From: Anaerolineales bacterium UBA3001 | Lineage (GTDB): Bacteria; Chloroflexota; Anaerolineae; Anaerolineales; UBA11657 | Direction: 5' to 3' | Length of the DNA stretch: 48,243 nucleotides | NCBI GenBank assembly: GCA_002346435.1 | Contig: DDZT01000128.1 | Coordinates: 1 to 48,243, forward strand | Part shown: positions 16,071 through 25,088 of the stretch, piece by piece | How positions within the stretch are numbered: the first letter of the stretch is position 1 | Layout: the number at the start of each line of letters is the position of its first letter | The notes under the pieces: model-generated | Databases searched by the model: none | Told to the model about the DNA's origin: nothing | What the model saw: only the letters and a program-made list of their open reading frames with translations | Made by a program: the position numbers and the translations under genes

Positions 16071-17636
16071 ATGTCTCTCTTCCGCATACATGCACCAATC
16101 CTTGATGACATTAGATCAGATGGATTGATGCCTACTCTTATAGCAAAAACGGACGAAGTTGTAACTCGTCTAACTGCTGGGTTAAATGTAGAAGAAATAC
16201 GATCTGTTCTGAGAGGTGATCCACCCAAACGACCCAATCCACGTGTCAAACCACATGCTGATGGTTTTTGGATGCATATGCGTCCGACATACTTTCACGA
16301 AAAAGTTATGACACTATACCCGACATTCAGATTGGGATGGCTATCTGTATACTTTCTAGTATTTGAGACCATAACAGGTCTAGTATTAATGTTATGGTAT
16401 ACACCTTCACCACTAACAGCTTTCGAGGACATGCAAAATATAATGAGCAATGTACCTCTAGGTTTAATGATGAGGGATCTGCACCGCTTAGGTGCCGAAT
16501 TTATGGTCATGGTAGTCCTACTACATATGTTGAGAACTTTCATCACAGGTAGCTACAAAAAACCACGACAGTTCACTTGGTTCACCGGTGGCGTATTACT
16601 GCTACTAACTTTGTTTCTTAGTTTTTCTGGATACTTACTTCCATGGGACCAACTTTCCTTATGGGCTGTAACAATTGGTGCTTCAATGGCCGAGGCCACT
16701 CCAGTAATTGGTCGTGAAGTTAATTTGCTGGTCCGTGGAGGTCCAGATTTTGGAGCAAATGGTTTGCTTCGATTCTACCTATTGCATGTCTTCGCTCTTC
16801 CATTAATAGCGTTTATTTTCTTAGGTGTTCATTATTACAAAGTAATTATTCACGGACATTCCCTACCTCCTAAAGAAGAGGAGATAGGCGTAGATACGGC
16901 TCGCAAAGTACCAATGGAAAAGCGAAGTTACTTCCTGCCTGATGTGCTTACTAAAGAAATATATTGGGTGGTTATTTGGACTGCACTACTTATATTGATG
17001 GTTACTGTCGGAAACTGGCATGCGCCATTAGAGCCCCATGCTGATTCCCAAGTAACTCCGCTACATACGACTGCTCCTTGGTATTTTCTATGGTTACAAG
17101 GTATGTTGAAACTAGGCGATAAGGTATTTTGGGGTGTTGTCGCCCCAGGCATCCTAGTAAATTTTGTGTTTGTACTACCATATTTAGAGGTAGGTCCAAG
17201 TCGCCGATACATACATAGACGAGTAGGTCTGTCAGTATGTGCGATTAGTATCATTGTTTTTTCATGGCTCACATACATGGGCACTCCATACCATGCAGTT
17301 TCGTCGTCCCCAGACCAAGAAGTGGTAGCAGCACTTGTACCACAAACTCATCCAGGGCCTGTTCGTACTGCCTCGTATGATGAGCTAGTACCAGGGGAGT
17401 ATTCATCAGACAAATGGAATTCAGCGCCTACAGATAACCTACGTGAAATAATGGAAACTTTTGACCATGAAATAAACAAGTATGGTAATGAGCTTCCGGG
17501 CGCAGTAGGGATAATGAATATAGTAGACTGGCAAGTTGGACTGAAAAAAGTTACCCTAAGCGTAGTTTGGAACAACGGAGAAGATACTTTTACTCAAAAT
17601 GTGTACGTACATGAAGATTCAAAGCATGGACACTAA
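16071..17636 (+). CDS. Cytochrome b subunit, b6/subunit-IV fused type
   Basis: Membrane core of the quinol:cytochrome c oxidoreductase, holding two b hemes. Heme ligands are H138/H152 and H239/H254. The second pair is 15 apart, as in cytochrome b6, rather than 14 as in mitochondrial-type cytochrome b. The 521-residue protein continues into a subunit-IV-like half. At the Qo position normally read as PEWY it has APWY (335-338), as I recall from other menaquinone-type b proteins. A soluble N-terminal extension (about 70 residues) and a hydrophilic C-terminal region are present. AGGAG precedes the ATG, and the stop is 3 nt before the cytochrome c start. Confidence 0.95.
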   Translation: MSLFRIHAPILDDIRSDGLMPTLIAKTDEVVTRLTAGLNVEEIRSVLRGDPPKRPNPRVKPHADGFWMHMRPTYFHEKVMTLYPTFRLGWLSVYFLVFETITGLVLMLWYTPSPLTAFEDMQNIMSNVPLGLMMRDLHRLGAEFMVMVVLLHMLRTFITGSYKKPRQFTWFTGGVLLLLTLFLSFSGYLLPWDQLSLWAVTIGASMAEATPVIGREVNLLVRGGPDFGANGLLRFYLLHVFALPLIAFIFLGVHYYKVIIHGHSLPPKEEEIGVDTARKVPMEKRSYFLPDVLTKEIYWVVIWTALLILMVTVGNWHAPLEPHADSQVTPLHTTAPWYFLWLQGMLKLGDKVFWGVVAPGILVNFVFVLPYLEVGPSRRYIHRRVGLSVCAISIIVFSWLTYMGTPYHAVSSSPDQEVVAALVPQTHPGPVRTASYDELVPGEYSSDKWNSAPTDNLREIMETFDHEINKYGNELPGAVGIMNIVDWQVGLKKVTLSVVWNNGEDTFTQNVYVHEDSKHGH

Positions 17637-17639
17637 GAT

Positions 17640-18503
17640 ATGACTTGGCGCACTGTTGTTGGTACTCTAGCCACATTCGTCACAACTATAGTTGTGGCCT
17701 TCTGGCTAATCAATGAGCCGGCTCGCATGAAAGAAGCAGAAGATGGATTTGCAGGCCGATCTATGGAAGCTGGTGCAGCAATATATGAAAACAACTGCAC
17801 TCGTTGCCATGGTCCTGCAGGCGGAGGATTAGTAGGTCTCGCACCAGCAATCAACAACCCTGCTCTGTTTGATGGTTCTAGACTTGCGGAGGTCGGTTGG
17901 GCAGGAAGCTTACATGACTTTGTGTACTCCACAATATCCGGAGGACGGCCGTTGGCTTCTTCAGGCACAACATGGCCACAACGAATGCCAACTTGGAGCA
18001 CAGAATATGGCGGACCGCTTCGACACGATCAAGTACGAGATGTCACAGCGTTCGTGTTAAACTGGGGAAGGGCATATGAAGAAGGTATTACCGCACTGCA
18101 AAATCCCGAAACAGCAACAACATCTATGGAACCCATTGATGCAGTTGGTATAGATATAAACACACCCGAATTGCCGCCTGGCAATCCTGACGACGGTGAA
18201 GCTCTTACTGTCTCACTGGGTTGCACTGCGTGTCATATTCAAACCGAGGTCGGACCAGCTTGGCTGGCCGAAAATCATCCTGACGGCACGGGCATTGGCA
18301 CAAGATCAGGCGAACGTATTGATGCTGCAGACTATACTGGTGCTGCTACCACAGCCGAACAATACTTACGAGAGTCAATAGTACGTACTAATGACTATGT
18401 AGTCGAAGGATACGAACCTGGCATAATGGTAGCCACATATGGAGAAACTCTAACTGCACAAAACCTGTCAGATATAATTTCATATCTAATCACACTGAAA
18501 TAA
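17640..18503 (+). CDS. Membrane-anchored diheme cytochrome c
   Basis: Electron-accepting c-type subunit of the complex. An N-terminal anchor (about residues 5-24) is followed by two cytochrome c domains with heme motifs CTRCH (53-57) and CTACH (195-199). Likely axial Met residues lie downstream of each (M116 in QRMPTW, and the Met of PGIMVATYG). The gene starts 3 nt after the cytochrome b stop and is closed by a strong hairpin. Its hemes would be attached by the ccm system encoded next. Confidence 0.94.
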   Translation: MTWRTVVGTLATFVTTIVVAFWLINEPARMKEAEDGFAGRSMEAGAAIYENNCTRCHGPAGGGLVGLAPAINNPALFDGSRLAEVGWAGSLHDFVYSTISGGRPLASSGTTWPQRMPTWSTEYGGPLRHDQVRDVTAFVLNWGRAYEEGITALQNPETATTSMEPIDAVGIDINTPELPPGNPDDGEALTVSLGCTACHIQTEVGPAWLAENHPDGTGIGTRSGERIDAADYTGAATTAEQYLRESIVRTNDYVVEGYEPGIMVATYGETLTAQNLSDIISYLITLK

Positions 18504-18538
18504 ACAGCTTTTCATCAGGATCATAACTCCATTGAAAA

Positions 18539-18593
18539 ATGTAATAAAAGACCGGCACAATTCTAATCAGTCTGTGCCGGTCTTTTATTACAT
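18539..18593. terminator. Long perfect hairpin terminator after the cytochrome operon
   Basis: A 21-bp perfect stem pairs 18539-18559 with 18573-18593 around a 13-nt loop, and its right arm contains CTTTTATTA. A stem this long can terminate transcription in either direction. It separates the bc operon from ccmE; the ccm promoter must lie in 18594-18687. Confidence 0.85.
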
Positions 18594-18687
18594 GTTACTA
18601 ACAATTTTGAGTTAAAGTTACATCTATACAACATAAAGTGTAAAGAAATCTTGTGTTCTTCAGGTACAATTAAGTAAATTACATATT

Positions 18688-19203
18688 ATGACTTTATATA
18701 AAGAGCCAACAACACAATCAAATCGTCAGCGTAATAAATTTCTGTTAGGCGGTTTTCTAATAATAAGCGCAATCATATATCTTATTGCCAGCACTACTCA
18801 AAATACCAGTAAATATTATTACACAGTTGATGAGTTAGTCGTCGAACAAACAGCTGCTATAGGAGAGAACGTCCGTATATCAGGAGCAGTAATTGGGGAT
18901 TCTATTAGCTATGATGCAGACAACTTGACATTGGATTTCACAGTAGCACATGTTCCCGGCGATTCGGATGAGATTGTGGCTAAAGGTGGTCTTGCTAGAG
19001 TACTGCATGAAGCTATTGCAAACCCAAATCAAGCACGTCTTAGAATTTCATACCAAGGTCCAATGCCTGATCTACTAAGAGACGAAGCCCAAGCAATTAT
19101 GGATGGGCATTTAAATGAAGATAATATTTTCGTGGCTGACACACTACTACTAAAATGTCCAACAAAATACGAAGACGAATTACCAAATCAAACCAACAAC
19201 TAG
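18688..19203 (+). CDS. ccmE: Cytochrome c maturation heme chaperone CcmE, Cys variant
   Basis: Periplasmic heme chaperone of System I that carries heme from CcmABCD to CcmF. The 171 residues have one N-terminal anchor (about 18-36), the OB-fold beta region and the conserved YQGPMPDLLRD segment. Where the classical protein has HxxxY with the covalent heme-binding His, this one reads LLLKCPTKYED, so Cys157 replaces His (CxxxY). The CxxxY form is known from archaea and some Deltaproteobacteria. First gene of the ccm cluster, 47 nt before ccmF. Confidence 0.93.
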   Translation: MTLYKEPTTQSNRQRNKFLLGGFLIISAIIYLIASTTQNTSKYYYTVDELVVEQTAAIGENVRISGAVIGDSISYDADNLTLDFTVAHVPGDSDEIVAKGGLARVLHEAIANPNQARLRISYQGPMPDLLRDEAQAIMDGHLNEDNIFVADTLLLKCPTKYEDELPNQTNN

Positions 19204-19250
19204 ACAGGTACGCGTAGTTGTTAGGTCCCCGTATATGAGCTATCCCACTA

Positions 19251-21299
19251 ATGATTGTTAACCTTGGTTATACAGCTTTACTACTAGCATTGATATGCTC
19301 ACTTTATTCCATAATATCAGCAAGAGTGTATATCAACAATAACAAAATACAGTGGGTTGACTCTTCACGTAATGCAGTATTAGCTGTCTGGTTTCTTCTT
19401 ACATTGGCTTGTCTTATCCTTGTCTATCTTTTAACTAACGAACATTTTGAGATCGAGTATGTAGCTAGCGTATCTAGCCGAGCAATGCCTTGGTACCTAA
19501 AAGCAACTGCGCTATGGGGAGGACAAGCTGGAAGCCTACTATTCTGGTCCTGGTTAATGTCTTCCTACACTGGGATAATGATGTTACGGGACTGGAGCAA
19601 TGAGCGTGACTTACAGCCATACGTAATCACTGCAAGCATGCTCACTCTTGCATTTTTTGTTAGCTTGAATGTGTTTGTAGAAAATCCATTCAATGTTCTC
19701 TGGATTGATTCCTTTGGCAATATTACCTCATCTATGATGAGACCAGATGCAAACCTTATGTTCACTCCCAATGACGGAGCAGGACTCAATCCTCTATTGC
19801 GCCATCCTGGGATGATTATTCATCCTCCGATGCTATATCTCGGTTTCGTCGGCTTTGTAATACCTTACAGTTTTGCAATCGGAGCTCTTGCAGTCGGCCG
19901 CACGGATGGGGTCTGGATACGAGCCACGCGTCGATGGACTCTTATTGCCTGGCTATTTCTATCACTAGGACTCTTATTAGGTGGTCGTTGGGCTTATGAT
20001 GTACTGGGATGGGGTGGCTACTGGGGATGGGACCCAGTAGAGATAGCTGCTTTTATGCCGTGGCTAACTGGAACAGCCTTTCTACATTCCGTAATTATTC
20101 AAGAAAAACATGGTATGTTCAAAAGATGGAATATGATTTTAATAATATTGACTTATGCATTGGTGATATTTGGAACATTTCTTACTAGATCAGGAGTACT
20201 ATCCTCTGTTCATGCCTTTGCCCAAAGCTCAATAGGTCCTCTGTTTTTTATTTTTATAACAGTAACTTTTACTATTTCATTGTTGTTGCTCTTTCGTGGC
20301 TGGGAATCTCTAGCATCTAGCAAAACCCTTACAAGCTGGTTATCACGTGAAGGTATGTTTTTACTAAACAATCTGCTATTTATGGGAATATTGGTCGCGT
20401 GCTTTTGGGGAGTGATATATCCACTCATCTCAGAGATCATCACTGGACAGAAAGTGACTGTAGGACCACCATTTTACGAGCGTACTACTGGACCACAATT
20501 CGCTGCATTACTGTTGTTAATGGGCATAGTACCCTTAGTAGCCTGGAGAATCACTACGGTCAACCGAATTGGTCATCTAATATGGAAGCCAACGATGATA
20601 TCTTTGTTAATACCAATAATATCTATAATTTCAGGTATATTTAATTTTGCAGCCTTACTTAGCCTTTGGCTAGCAAGCCTTGTATTTTGCGTAACAATAT
20701 ATGAATTCTATCGAGGATCTATCGCACGAAGTAAATCTAGCGGCAACAGTTTTTTTATTTCTTTGTGGCAACTCATATCAAGAAATCGTCGTCGTTATGG
20801 AGGATATATAGTGCACTTGGGTATTGTATTCATGGCAGTTGGAATTATTGGTGTTGAGATGTTCCAGACTGAAACTCAAGGTACATTAGCTATTGAAGAA
20901 CGAATGAGTTTAGAGGACTACTCGTTAGTGTACAAAGATCTAACTGAATACCCGGAAAACGACGGGCGTTTTGTTACTAAAGCAACACTTGATGTATACA
21001 AGAACAACAAATTGATTGGCGAATTAGAACCACGACGCGACTATTATAATATAAGCCAACAAAGAATGACTATTCCGGATGTTTACAGCACGCTGGAAGG
21101 AGATCTATACGTTTTGCTCATTGACTGGAAGCCTGTTGGACCGCAACAGGCTACATTTAAGGTCTATCTTAATCCTCTTATCAATTGGATATGGATAGGT
21201 GGATTTCTCTTTATTCTTGGCACGCTAGTAGCTACGTGGCCTGACCAGCGTGATAGACACATAATCACAAACAACAAATCTATCTTACAACCCTTTTGA
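19251..21299 (+). CDS. ccmF: Cytochrome c heme lyase subunit CcmF
   Basis: Polytopic membrane protein that, with CcmH, ligates heme from CcmE to apocytochrome c. The 682 residues contain the heme-handling tryptophan motif WGGYWGWDPVE (254-264), conserved His-rich loops (LRHPGMIIHPPMLYLGFV) and a large C-terminal periplasmic domain after VHLGIVFMAVGIIGVEMF. Length matches the family. No strong ribosome site is seen before the ATG, so translation may be coupled to the preceding message or use a weak site. Confidence 0.95.
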   Translation: MIVNLGYTALLLALICSLYSIISARVYINNNKIQWVDSSRNAVLAVWFLLTLACLILVYLLTNEHFEIEYVASVSSRAMPWYLKATALWGGQAGSLLFWSWLMSSYTGIMMLRDWSNERDLQPYVITASMLTLAFFVSLNVFVENPFNVLWIDSFGNITSSMMRPDANLMFTPNDGAGLNPLLRHPGMIIHPPMLYLGFVGFVIPYSFAIGALAVGRTDGVWIRATRRWTLIAWLFLSLGLLLGGRWAYDVLGWGGYWGWDPVEIAAFMPWLTGTAFLHSVIIQEKHGMFKRWNMILIILTYALVIFGTFLTRSGVLSSVHAFAQSSIGPLFFIFITVTFTISLLLLFRGWESLASSKTLTSWLSREGMFLLNNLLFMGILVACFWGVIYPLISEIITGQKVTVGPPFYERTTGPQFAALLLLMGIVPLVAWRITTVNRIGHLIWKPTMISLLIPIISIISGIFNFAALLSLWLASLVFCVTIYEFYRGSIARSKSSGNSFFISLWQLISRNRRRYGGYIVHLGIVFMAVGIIGVEMFQTETQGTLAIEERMSLEDYSLVYKDLTEYPENDGRFVTKATLDVYKNNKLIGELEPRRDYYNISQQRMTIPDVYSTLEGDLYVLLIDWKPVGPQQATFKVYLNPLINWIWIGGFLFILGTLVATWPDQRDRHIITNNKSILQPF

Positions 21300-21360
21300 G
21301 TAACATATGATTACATATCATGCTCCAACGTTTGCGTGACAAAAAGATTAGGTGAAACGC

Positions 21361-21852
21361 ATGGAAATAAAGTGGGTCTCCAAATCAATTTTGTTAGTTA
21401 TGTTATTAACATGTATTACATTTAATAACATAACTAATGTCTTAGCCCAAGACATTAACCCAACCGATGATGAAGTTAATGCAATTAGCAAGCAATTGTA
21501 CTGCCCAGTCTGTGAAAGCATTCCCCTAGACGCCTGTGGTACCCAAGCCTGTATTCAGTGGCGAGATACTATACGGTCAAAGCTGTCAAACGGATGGTCT
21601 GAAGAAGAAATTAAACAATATTTTTCCGACCAGTATGGTATACGCGTGCTAGCAGAACCACCAGCAGACGGTTTCAATACACTTCTGTGGTATCTACCAC
21701 CATCCTTGTTTCTAATTGGAGCACTGCTCGTAACACGTTTACTCTCTAATACGAAAAATAAACTGCATGTGCAGCATGAGACAATATCAAATATAGACAA
21801 TGCAAACCATTATGTAGAGAGGATAGAGCACGACCTCAAAAAATGGCAATGA
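21361..21852 (+). CDS. ccmH: Cytochrome c maturation thiol protein CcmH
   Basis: Periplasmic CxxC thiol-disulfide protein that keeps the apocytochrome CxxCH motif reduced. A signal segment ending VLAQD precedes the motif LYCPVC and further cysteines (LDACGTQAC), giving a four-Cys version of the classical LRCxxC site. A C-terminal membrane anchor (YLPPSLFLIGALLVTRLL) is present. I choose ATG 21361 because AGGTGA lies about 6 nt upstream; GTG at 21352 in the same frame is the alternative. It overlaps the thioredoxin gene by 10 nt. Confidence 0.9.
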   Translation: MEIKWVSKSILLVMLLTCITFNNITNVLAQDINPTDDEVNAISKQLYCPVCESIPLDACGTQACIQWRDTIRSKLSNGWSEEEIKQYFSDQYGIRVLAEPPADGFNTLLWYLPPSLFLIGALLVTRLLSNTKNKLHVQHETISNIDNANHYVERIEHDLKKWQ

Positions 21853-22418
21853 GCAGAATCAATCCACCAACACTTAGTCAATCACATATTACAGTTCAAC
21901 AACGCAAAAATAGACTAGGGCAACTTGCCGTATGGATATTACTTGCGGCATTGTTGGTTTTTGTTGCGATCAAGTTATTCCAAACAAGTCTTGGCCCAGT
22001 TCGATCAGGAAAACCACCTGATTTCACAATAACCACTTTTAATGGCCAAACATATACTCTTTCAGACCTCGAAGGAAAAATTATAGTTATCAATTTCTGG
22101 GCTTCATGGTGTGATCCATGTAAAGCAGAAGCTGAAGATCTGGAGATGCTGTGGCGTGATTATAAAGATAAAGATGTGCTATTGTTAGGAATAGATTATG
22201 CAGACACCGAGAAGGAAGCTCTCGATTATTTGAGCACATGGAACATTACATATCCAAATGGCCCAGATGTAGGGACAACGATCTCTCAATCATACCGCAT
22301 AAGGGGAGTGCCAGAGACGTACATAGTAGCCCAGAATGGATTACTAGCCAAATCGTTTATAGGGCCAGTCAACTACGAAAATATAGAGGTCGTTTTGGAA
22401 GCACTATTAGGTAAATAA
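21843..22418 (+). CDS. ccmG: Membrane-anchored thioredoxin CcmG/DsbE/ResA type
   Basis: Thiol reductant of the cytochrome c maturation pathway, supplying electrons to CcmH and apocytochrome. The 191 residues have one membrane anchor (about 26-46), the active site WCDPC (89-93) in INFWASWCDPC, and the RGVPETYIV cis-Pro loop. It overlaps ccmH and lies 7 nt before the ccmI-like gene. Tight clustering supports the CcmG call over a general periplasmic thioredoxin. Confidence 0.92.
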   Translation: MAMSRINPPTLSQSHITVQQRKNRLGQLAVWILLAALLVFVAIKLFQTSLGPVRSGKPPDFTITTFNGQTYTLSDLEGKIIVINFWASWCDPCKAEAEDLEMLWRDYKDKDVLLLGIDYADTEKEALDYLSTWNITYPNGPDVGTTISQSYRIRGVPETYIVAQNGLLAKSFIGPVNYENIEVVLEALLGK

Positions 22419-22425
22419 TTCAACC

Positions 22426-22707
22426 ATGATTCTACTGTTTTTCATACTACAGGTAACATTAATCGCAGCAGTAATAATATTTATAATCAGACCTTTATTC
22501 CTGTCCGACAATCCAAAACTAGATATGAACAATGGTAACTATAGTCTTCACGAACAACATACCAGACTAATCGAATCTTTACACGATCTTGATTTTGATC
22601 ATCGCACAGAAAAAATCACCAGTGAAGATTACACTACTGCGCGCAATAATATAATAAACGAAGGCATTGATTTGCTACGTAAAATAGACGATATAACCAA
22701 AATATAA
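22426..22707 (+). CDS. ccmI: Short CcmI-like protein
   Basis: A 93-residue protein with one N-terminal membrane segment (residues 2-23, then RPLF) and a charged helical pair (LHDLDFDHRTEKITSEDYTTAR). It matches the N-terminal part of CcmI, which recruits apocytochrome. The TPR half of the enterobacterial protein is absent, which is usual in short CcmI-like proteins. Its TAA is immediately followed by the ccmA ATG. Assignment rests on motif and position. Confidence 0.78.
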   Translation: MILLFFILQVTLIAAVIIFIIRPLFLSDNPKLDMNNGNYSLHEQHTRLIESLHDLDFDHRTEKITSEDYTTARNNIINEGIDLLRKIDDITKI

Positions 22708-23412
22708 ATGGGTATGATTAATGTCAAGTCTGTTTCCAAATCTTTTGGTATGAAAGAAGTACTTAGAGACATAAATTTAGATATAGAACCTGGTGAATTT
22801 ACTGCAATTGTCGGTCCCAATGGATCAGGTAAATCTACTCTGTTACGCATAATCTCTACATTGCTTCGCCCCAACAGCGGACAAGTTACAGTAGCTGGAC
22901 TTGACTTAAATACTAAAGCACATACAGTACGTCAAATCCTTGGAGTAGTCTCACACCATACTTTACTTTACGACAACTTGACAGCATACGAAAATCTACT
23001 TTTCTACGCACACCTATACAGTATTACCGATTATGCAACACGTATAAACATGGTACTTGATAAGGTAAATTTGACCGACTCCAAAGACACATTAGTACGC
23101 ACATATTCGCATGGGATGCAGCAAAGATTATCAATCGCTAGAGCCATACTACACAATCCTAGAGTGATTTTATTTGATGAACCACACACTGGATTAGATC
23201 AAACCAATTCTATTATATTAGACAAGATTCTTCAGTCGAGATCAGCAGCAGGAAATACCGTGATGCTGATTACACACGACATAAAACATGCCCTAGCATT
23301 ATGTGACAAAATCGTTGTACTTCATAAAGGTAAAGTAGAGTATCAGGAAAGAACCACTCAAATATCATATGATGAATTCGCCAGTAAGTACCATGAAATC
23401 ACCAATGTATAA
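22708..23412 (+). CDS. ccmA: Heme exporter ATP-binding protein CcmA
   Basis: ABC ATPase that drives release of holo-CcmE from CcmC. Walker A GPNGSGKS (36-43), the ABC signature in YSHGMQQRLSIARAI (LSGGQ-like), Walker B VILFDEP with HTGLD after it and the switch His in LITHDIKH are all present in 234 residues. The ATG follows the ccmI stop without a gap, and the end overlaps ccmB. Confidence 0.94.
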   Translation: MGMINVKSVSKSFGMKEVLRDINLDIEPGEFTAIVGPNGSGKSTLLRIISTLLRPNSGQVTVAGLDLNTKAHTVRQILGVVSHHTLLYDNLTAYENLLFYAHLYSITDYATRINMVLDKVNLTDSKDTLVRTYSHGMQQRLSIARAILHNPRVILFDEPHTGLDQTNSIILDKILQSRSAAGNTVMLITHDIKHALALCDKIVVLHKGKVEYQERTTQISYDEFASKYHEITNV

Positions 23413-24106
23413 CAACGATAAAAACCCAACAACAGGCCAGTATTGGCGAATAGTCAGAACAATCATCTGGAAAGATATAAACATAGAAATGCGCAAGAAA
23501 ACGCTTATAAGCGCACTCTTTATTTTTTCAGTAATGGTAACACTTATTTTTACCTTTGCTCTGGATTTGGACAAGTCGACTAGAGATAATGTCGCTGTTG
23601 GAGTACTCTGGGTAACATTTGTGTTTGCATCTACTTTAGGACTCAATCAAACGTTTGCTAACGAAAAAAACCACAGGTCACTAGAAGGAATGCTTCTATC
23701 ACCTATTGACTACACTGCTATTTTTGTTGGAAAATTTATTAGCACATACATTTTCGTAATCATCATAGAGATAATAATTATTCCCATGTTTTACATTCTA
23801 TATGGTATACAATTATTTTCTCCACTATTCTTGCTAATAGTATTGCTTGGATCATTCGGATACACTTTAGTAGGCACACTATTGACATCCATAGCAATAA
23901 GAACTCAAGTGCGCGAAATCATGCTACCAATACTGCTTTTTCCTGTATCAATGCCAATAATAATAGCGTCTGTTCAATGCAGTAATGCAATCCTATCTGG
24001 AGCTAATTGGGGACAGTTCTCCAATGCCTTCAATCTGGTAATAGTTTACGATATAATATTCATTGGAGTAGCAATCATGACATTTGACCACCTAATACAG
24101 GAGTAA
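23369..24106 (+). CDS. ccmB: Heme exporter membrane subunit CcmB
   Basis: Membrane subunit paired with CcmA in holo-CcmE release. About six hydrophobic segments and the family opening WRIVRTIIWKDINIEMRKKT and NEKNHRSLEGMLLSP are visible. The longest reading starts at 23369 and overlaps ccmA by 44 nt. ATGs at 23393 and 23405 would give 237 or 233 residues, with no clear ribosome site to decide. Confidence 0.92.
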   Translation: MMNSPVSTMKSPMYNNDKNPTTGQYWRIVRTIIWKDINIEMRKKTLISALFIFSVMVTLIFTFALDLDKSTRDNVAVGVLWVTFVFASTLGLNQTFANEKNHRSLEGMLLSPIDYTAIFVGKFISTYIFVIIIEIIIIPMFYILYGIQLFSPLFLLIVLLGSFGYTLVGTLLTSIAIRTQVREIMLPILLFPVSMPIIIASVQCSNAILSGANWGQFSNAFNLVIVYDIIFIGVAIMTFDHLIQE

Positions 24107-24116
24107 TAAGACTACT

Positions 24117-24818
24117 ATGCTAAGAACAAATTCACGGCTAAAACTTATGACAGTTAGCTCGTTAATACTAATTATCCTTTCCATATATATGGTGCTAATT
24201 TATGCGCCTCGGGAAGTAGTTATGGGTGAAATCCAACGTATTTTCTATTATCATGTAGCGTCTGGATGGATAGCTGCATTAGCCTTTCTAGTCACTCTAA
24301 TAACTAGTATCATGTTCTTAGCAACTCAAAATGAGAGACATGATCACGTCGCTATGTCTTCAGCAGAAATTGGGGTGATATTTACCACGATGAATATAGT
24401 AAGTGGATCTATATGGGCGAGACCTGTGTGGAATACTTGGTGGACTTGGGACCCAAGATTAACAACTGCTACAATAATGTGGCTACTATATATTGCGTAT
24501 CTATTTCTACATGCAGGACTAGAAGGTCATGATCGTAGACGACATATTACTGCTGTATATGGAATAGTTGCATTTATCAGCGTACCACTAACTTTCATGG
24601 CAATTCGCATCTGGCGCACAATTCACCCAGTAGTAATTGGGAGTGCCGATCCAGATGCTGAAGGCCAATTTGACATGACTGCAAGAATGACCACAACATT
24701 GCTGTTCACTGTATCAACATTTACAGTATTGTATTTAACTATTTTATGGCATAGAGTCAGAATTCAATCATTGTTCGAATATATGTCCAAACTACAATAT
24801 CAAATGTACAATGATTAA
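24117..24818 (+). CDS. ccmC: Heme-handling membrane protein CcmC
   Basis: Loads heme onto CcmE. The 233-residue protein has six predicted membrane segments, the tryptophan-rich motif WWTWDPRLT (108-116), and flanking periplasmic His residues (RIFYYHVASGW near 46, RTIHPVVIG later). It lies 10 nt after ccmB and 11 nt before ccmD. Confidence 0.94.
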   Translation: MLRTNSRLKLMTVSSLILIILSIYMVLIYAPREVVMGEIQRIFYYHVASGWIAALAFLVTLITSIMFLATQNERHDHVAMSSAEIGVIFTTMNIVSGSIWARPVWNTWWTWDPRLTTATIMWLLYIAYLFLHAGLEGHDRRRHITAVYGIVAFISVPLTFMAIRIWRTIHPVVIGSADPDAEGQFDMTARMTTTLLFTVSTFTVLYLTILWHRVRIQSLFEYMSKLQYQMYND

Positions 24819-24829
24819 AGGAGACACAG

Positions 24830-25003
24830 ATGCTACTTGAAAATTCACCAGCAGATACTTCTAATTATCTATTACTAGGTTTTACAATACTAACAATTAT
24901 AAGTGTTGGTTATTGCATCCACCTCTTCAATCGCTTCAGTAAATTGAAACAACGAATATCGGTATTAGAAAATTCAAACAGTAAAAATCACGAAGACACA
25001 TAA
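24830..25003 (+). CDS. ccmD: Small CcmD-like membrane protein
   Basis: A 57-residue open frame from ATG 24830 to TAA 25003, preceded by GGAG at 7-nt spacing. It has a single hydrophobic segment (YLLLGFTILTIISVGYCIHLF) and then a basic, helical tail (NRFSKLKQRISVLENSN). Size, single span and position right after ccmC fit CcmD, which stabilises the CcmABC-CcmE complex. Sequence conservation in CcmD is weak, so the call is mostly positional. Confidence 0.78.
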   Translation: MLLENSPADTSNYLLLGFTILTIISVGYCIHLFNRFSKLKQRISVLENSNSKNHEDT

Positions 25004-25088
25004 ATTGTCTTTAAGCATTTGATCTAACGTACATCTACGTACTATCAAAAATATAGATTGTTGACCGAAATTATTGGAGGCACCACTG

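Noticed and set aside
24004..24106. Premature end or frameshift in ccmB
   Set aside because: The frame runs intact through six hydrophobic segments to a stop 10 nt before ccmC; length is normal.
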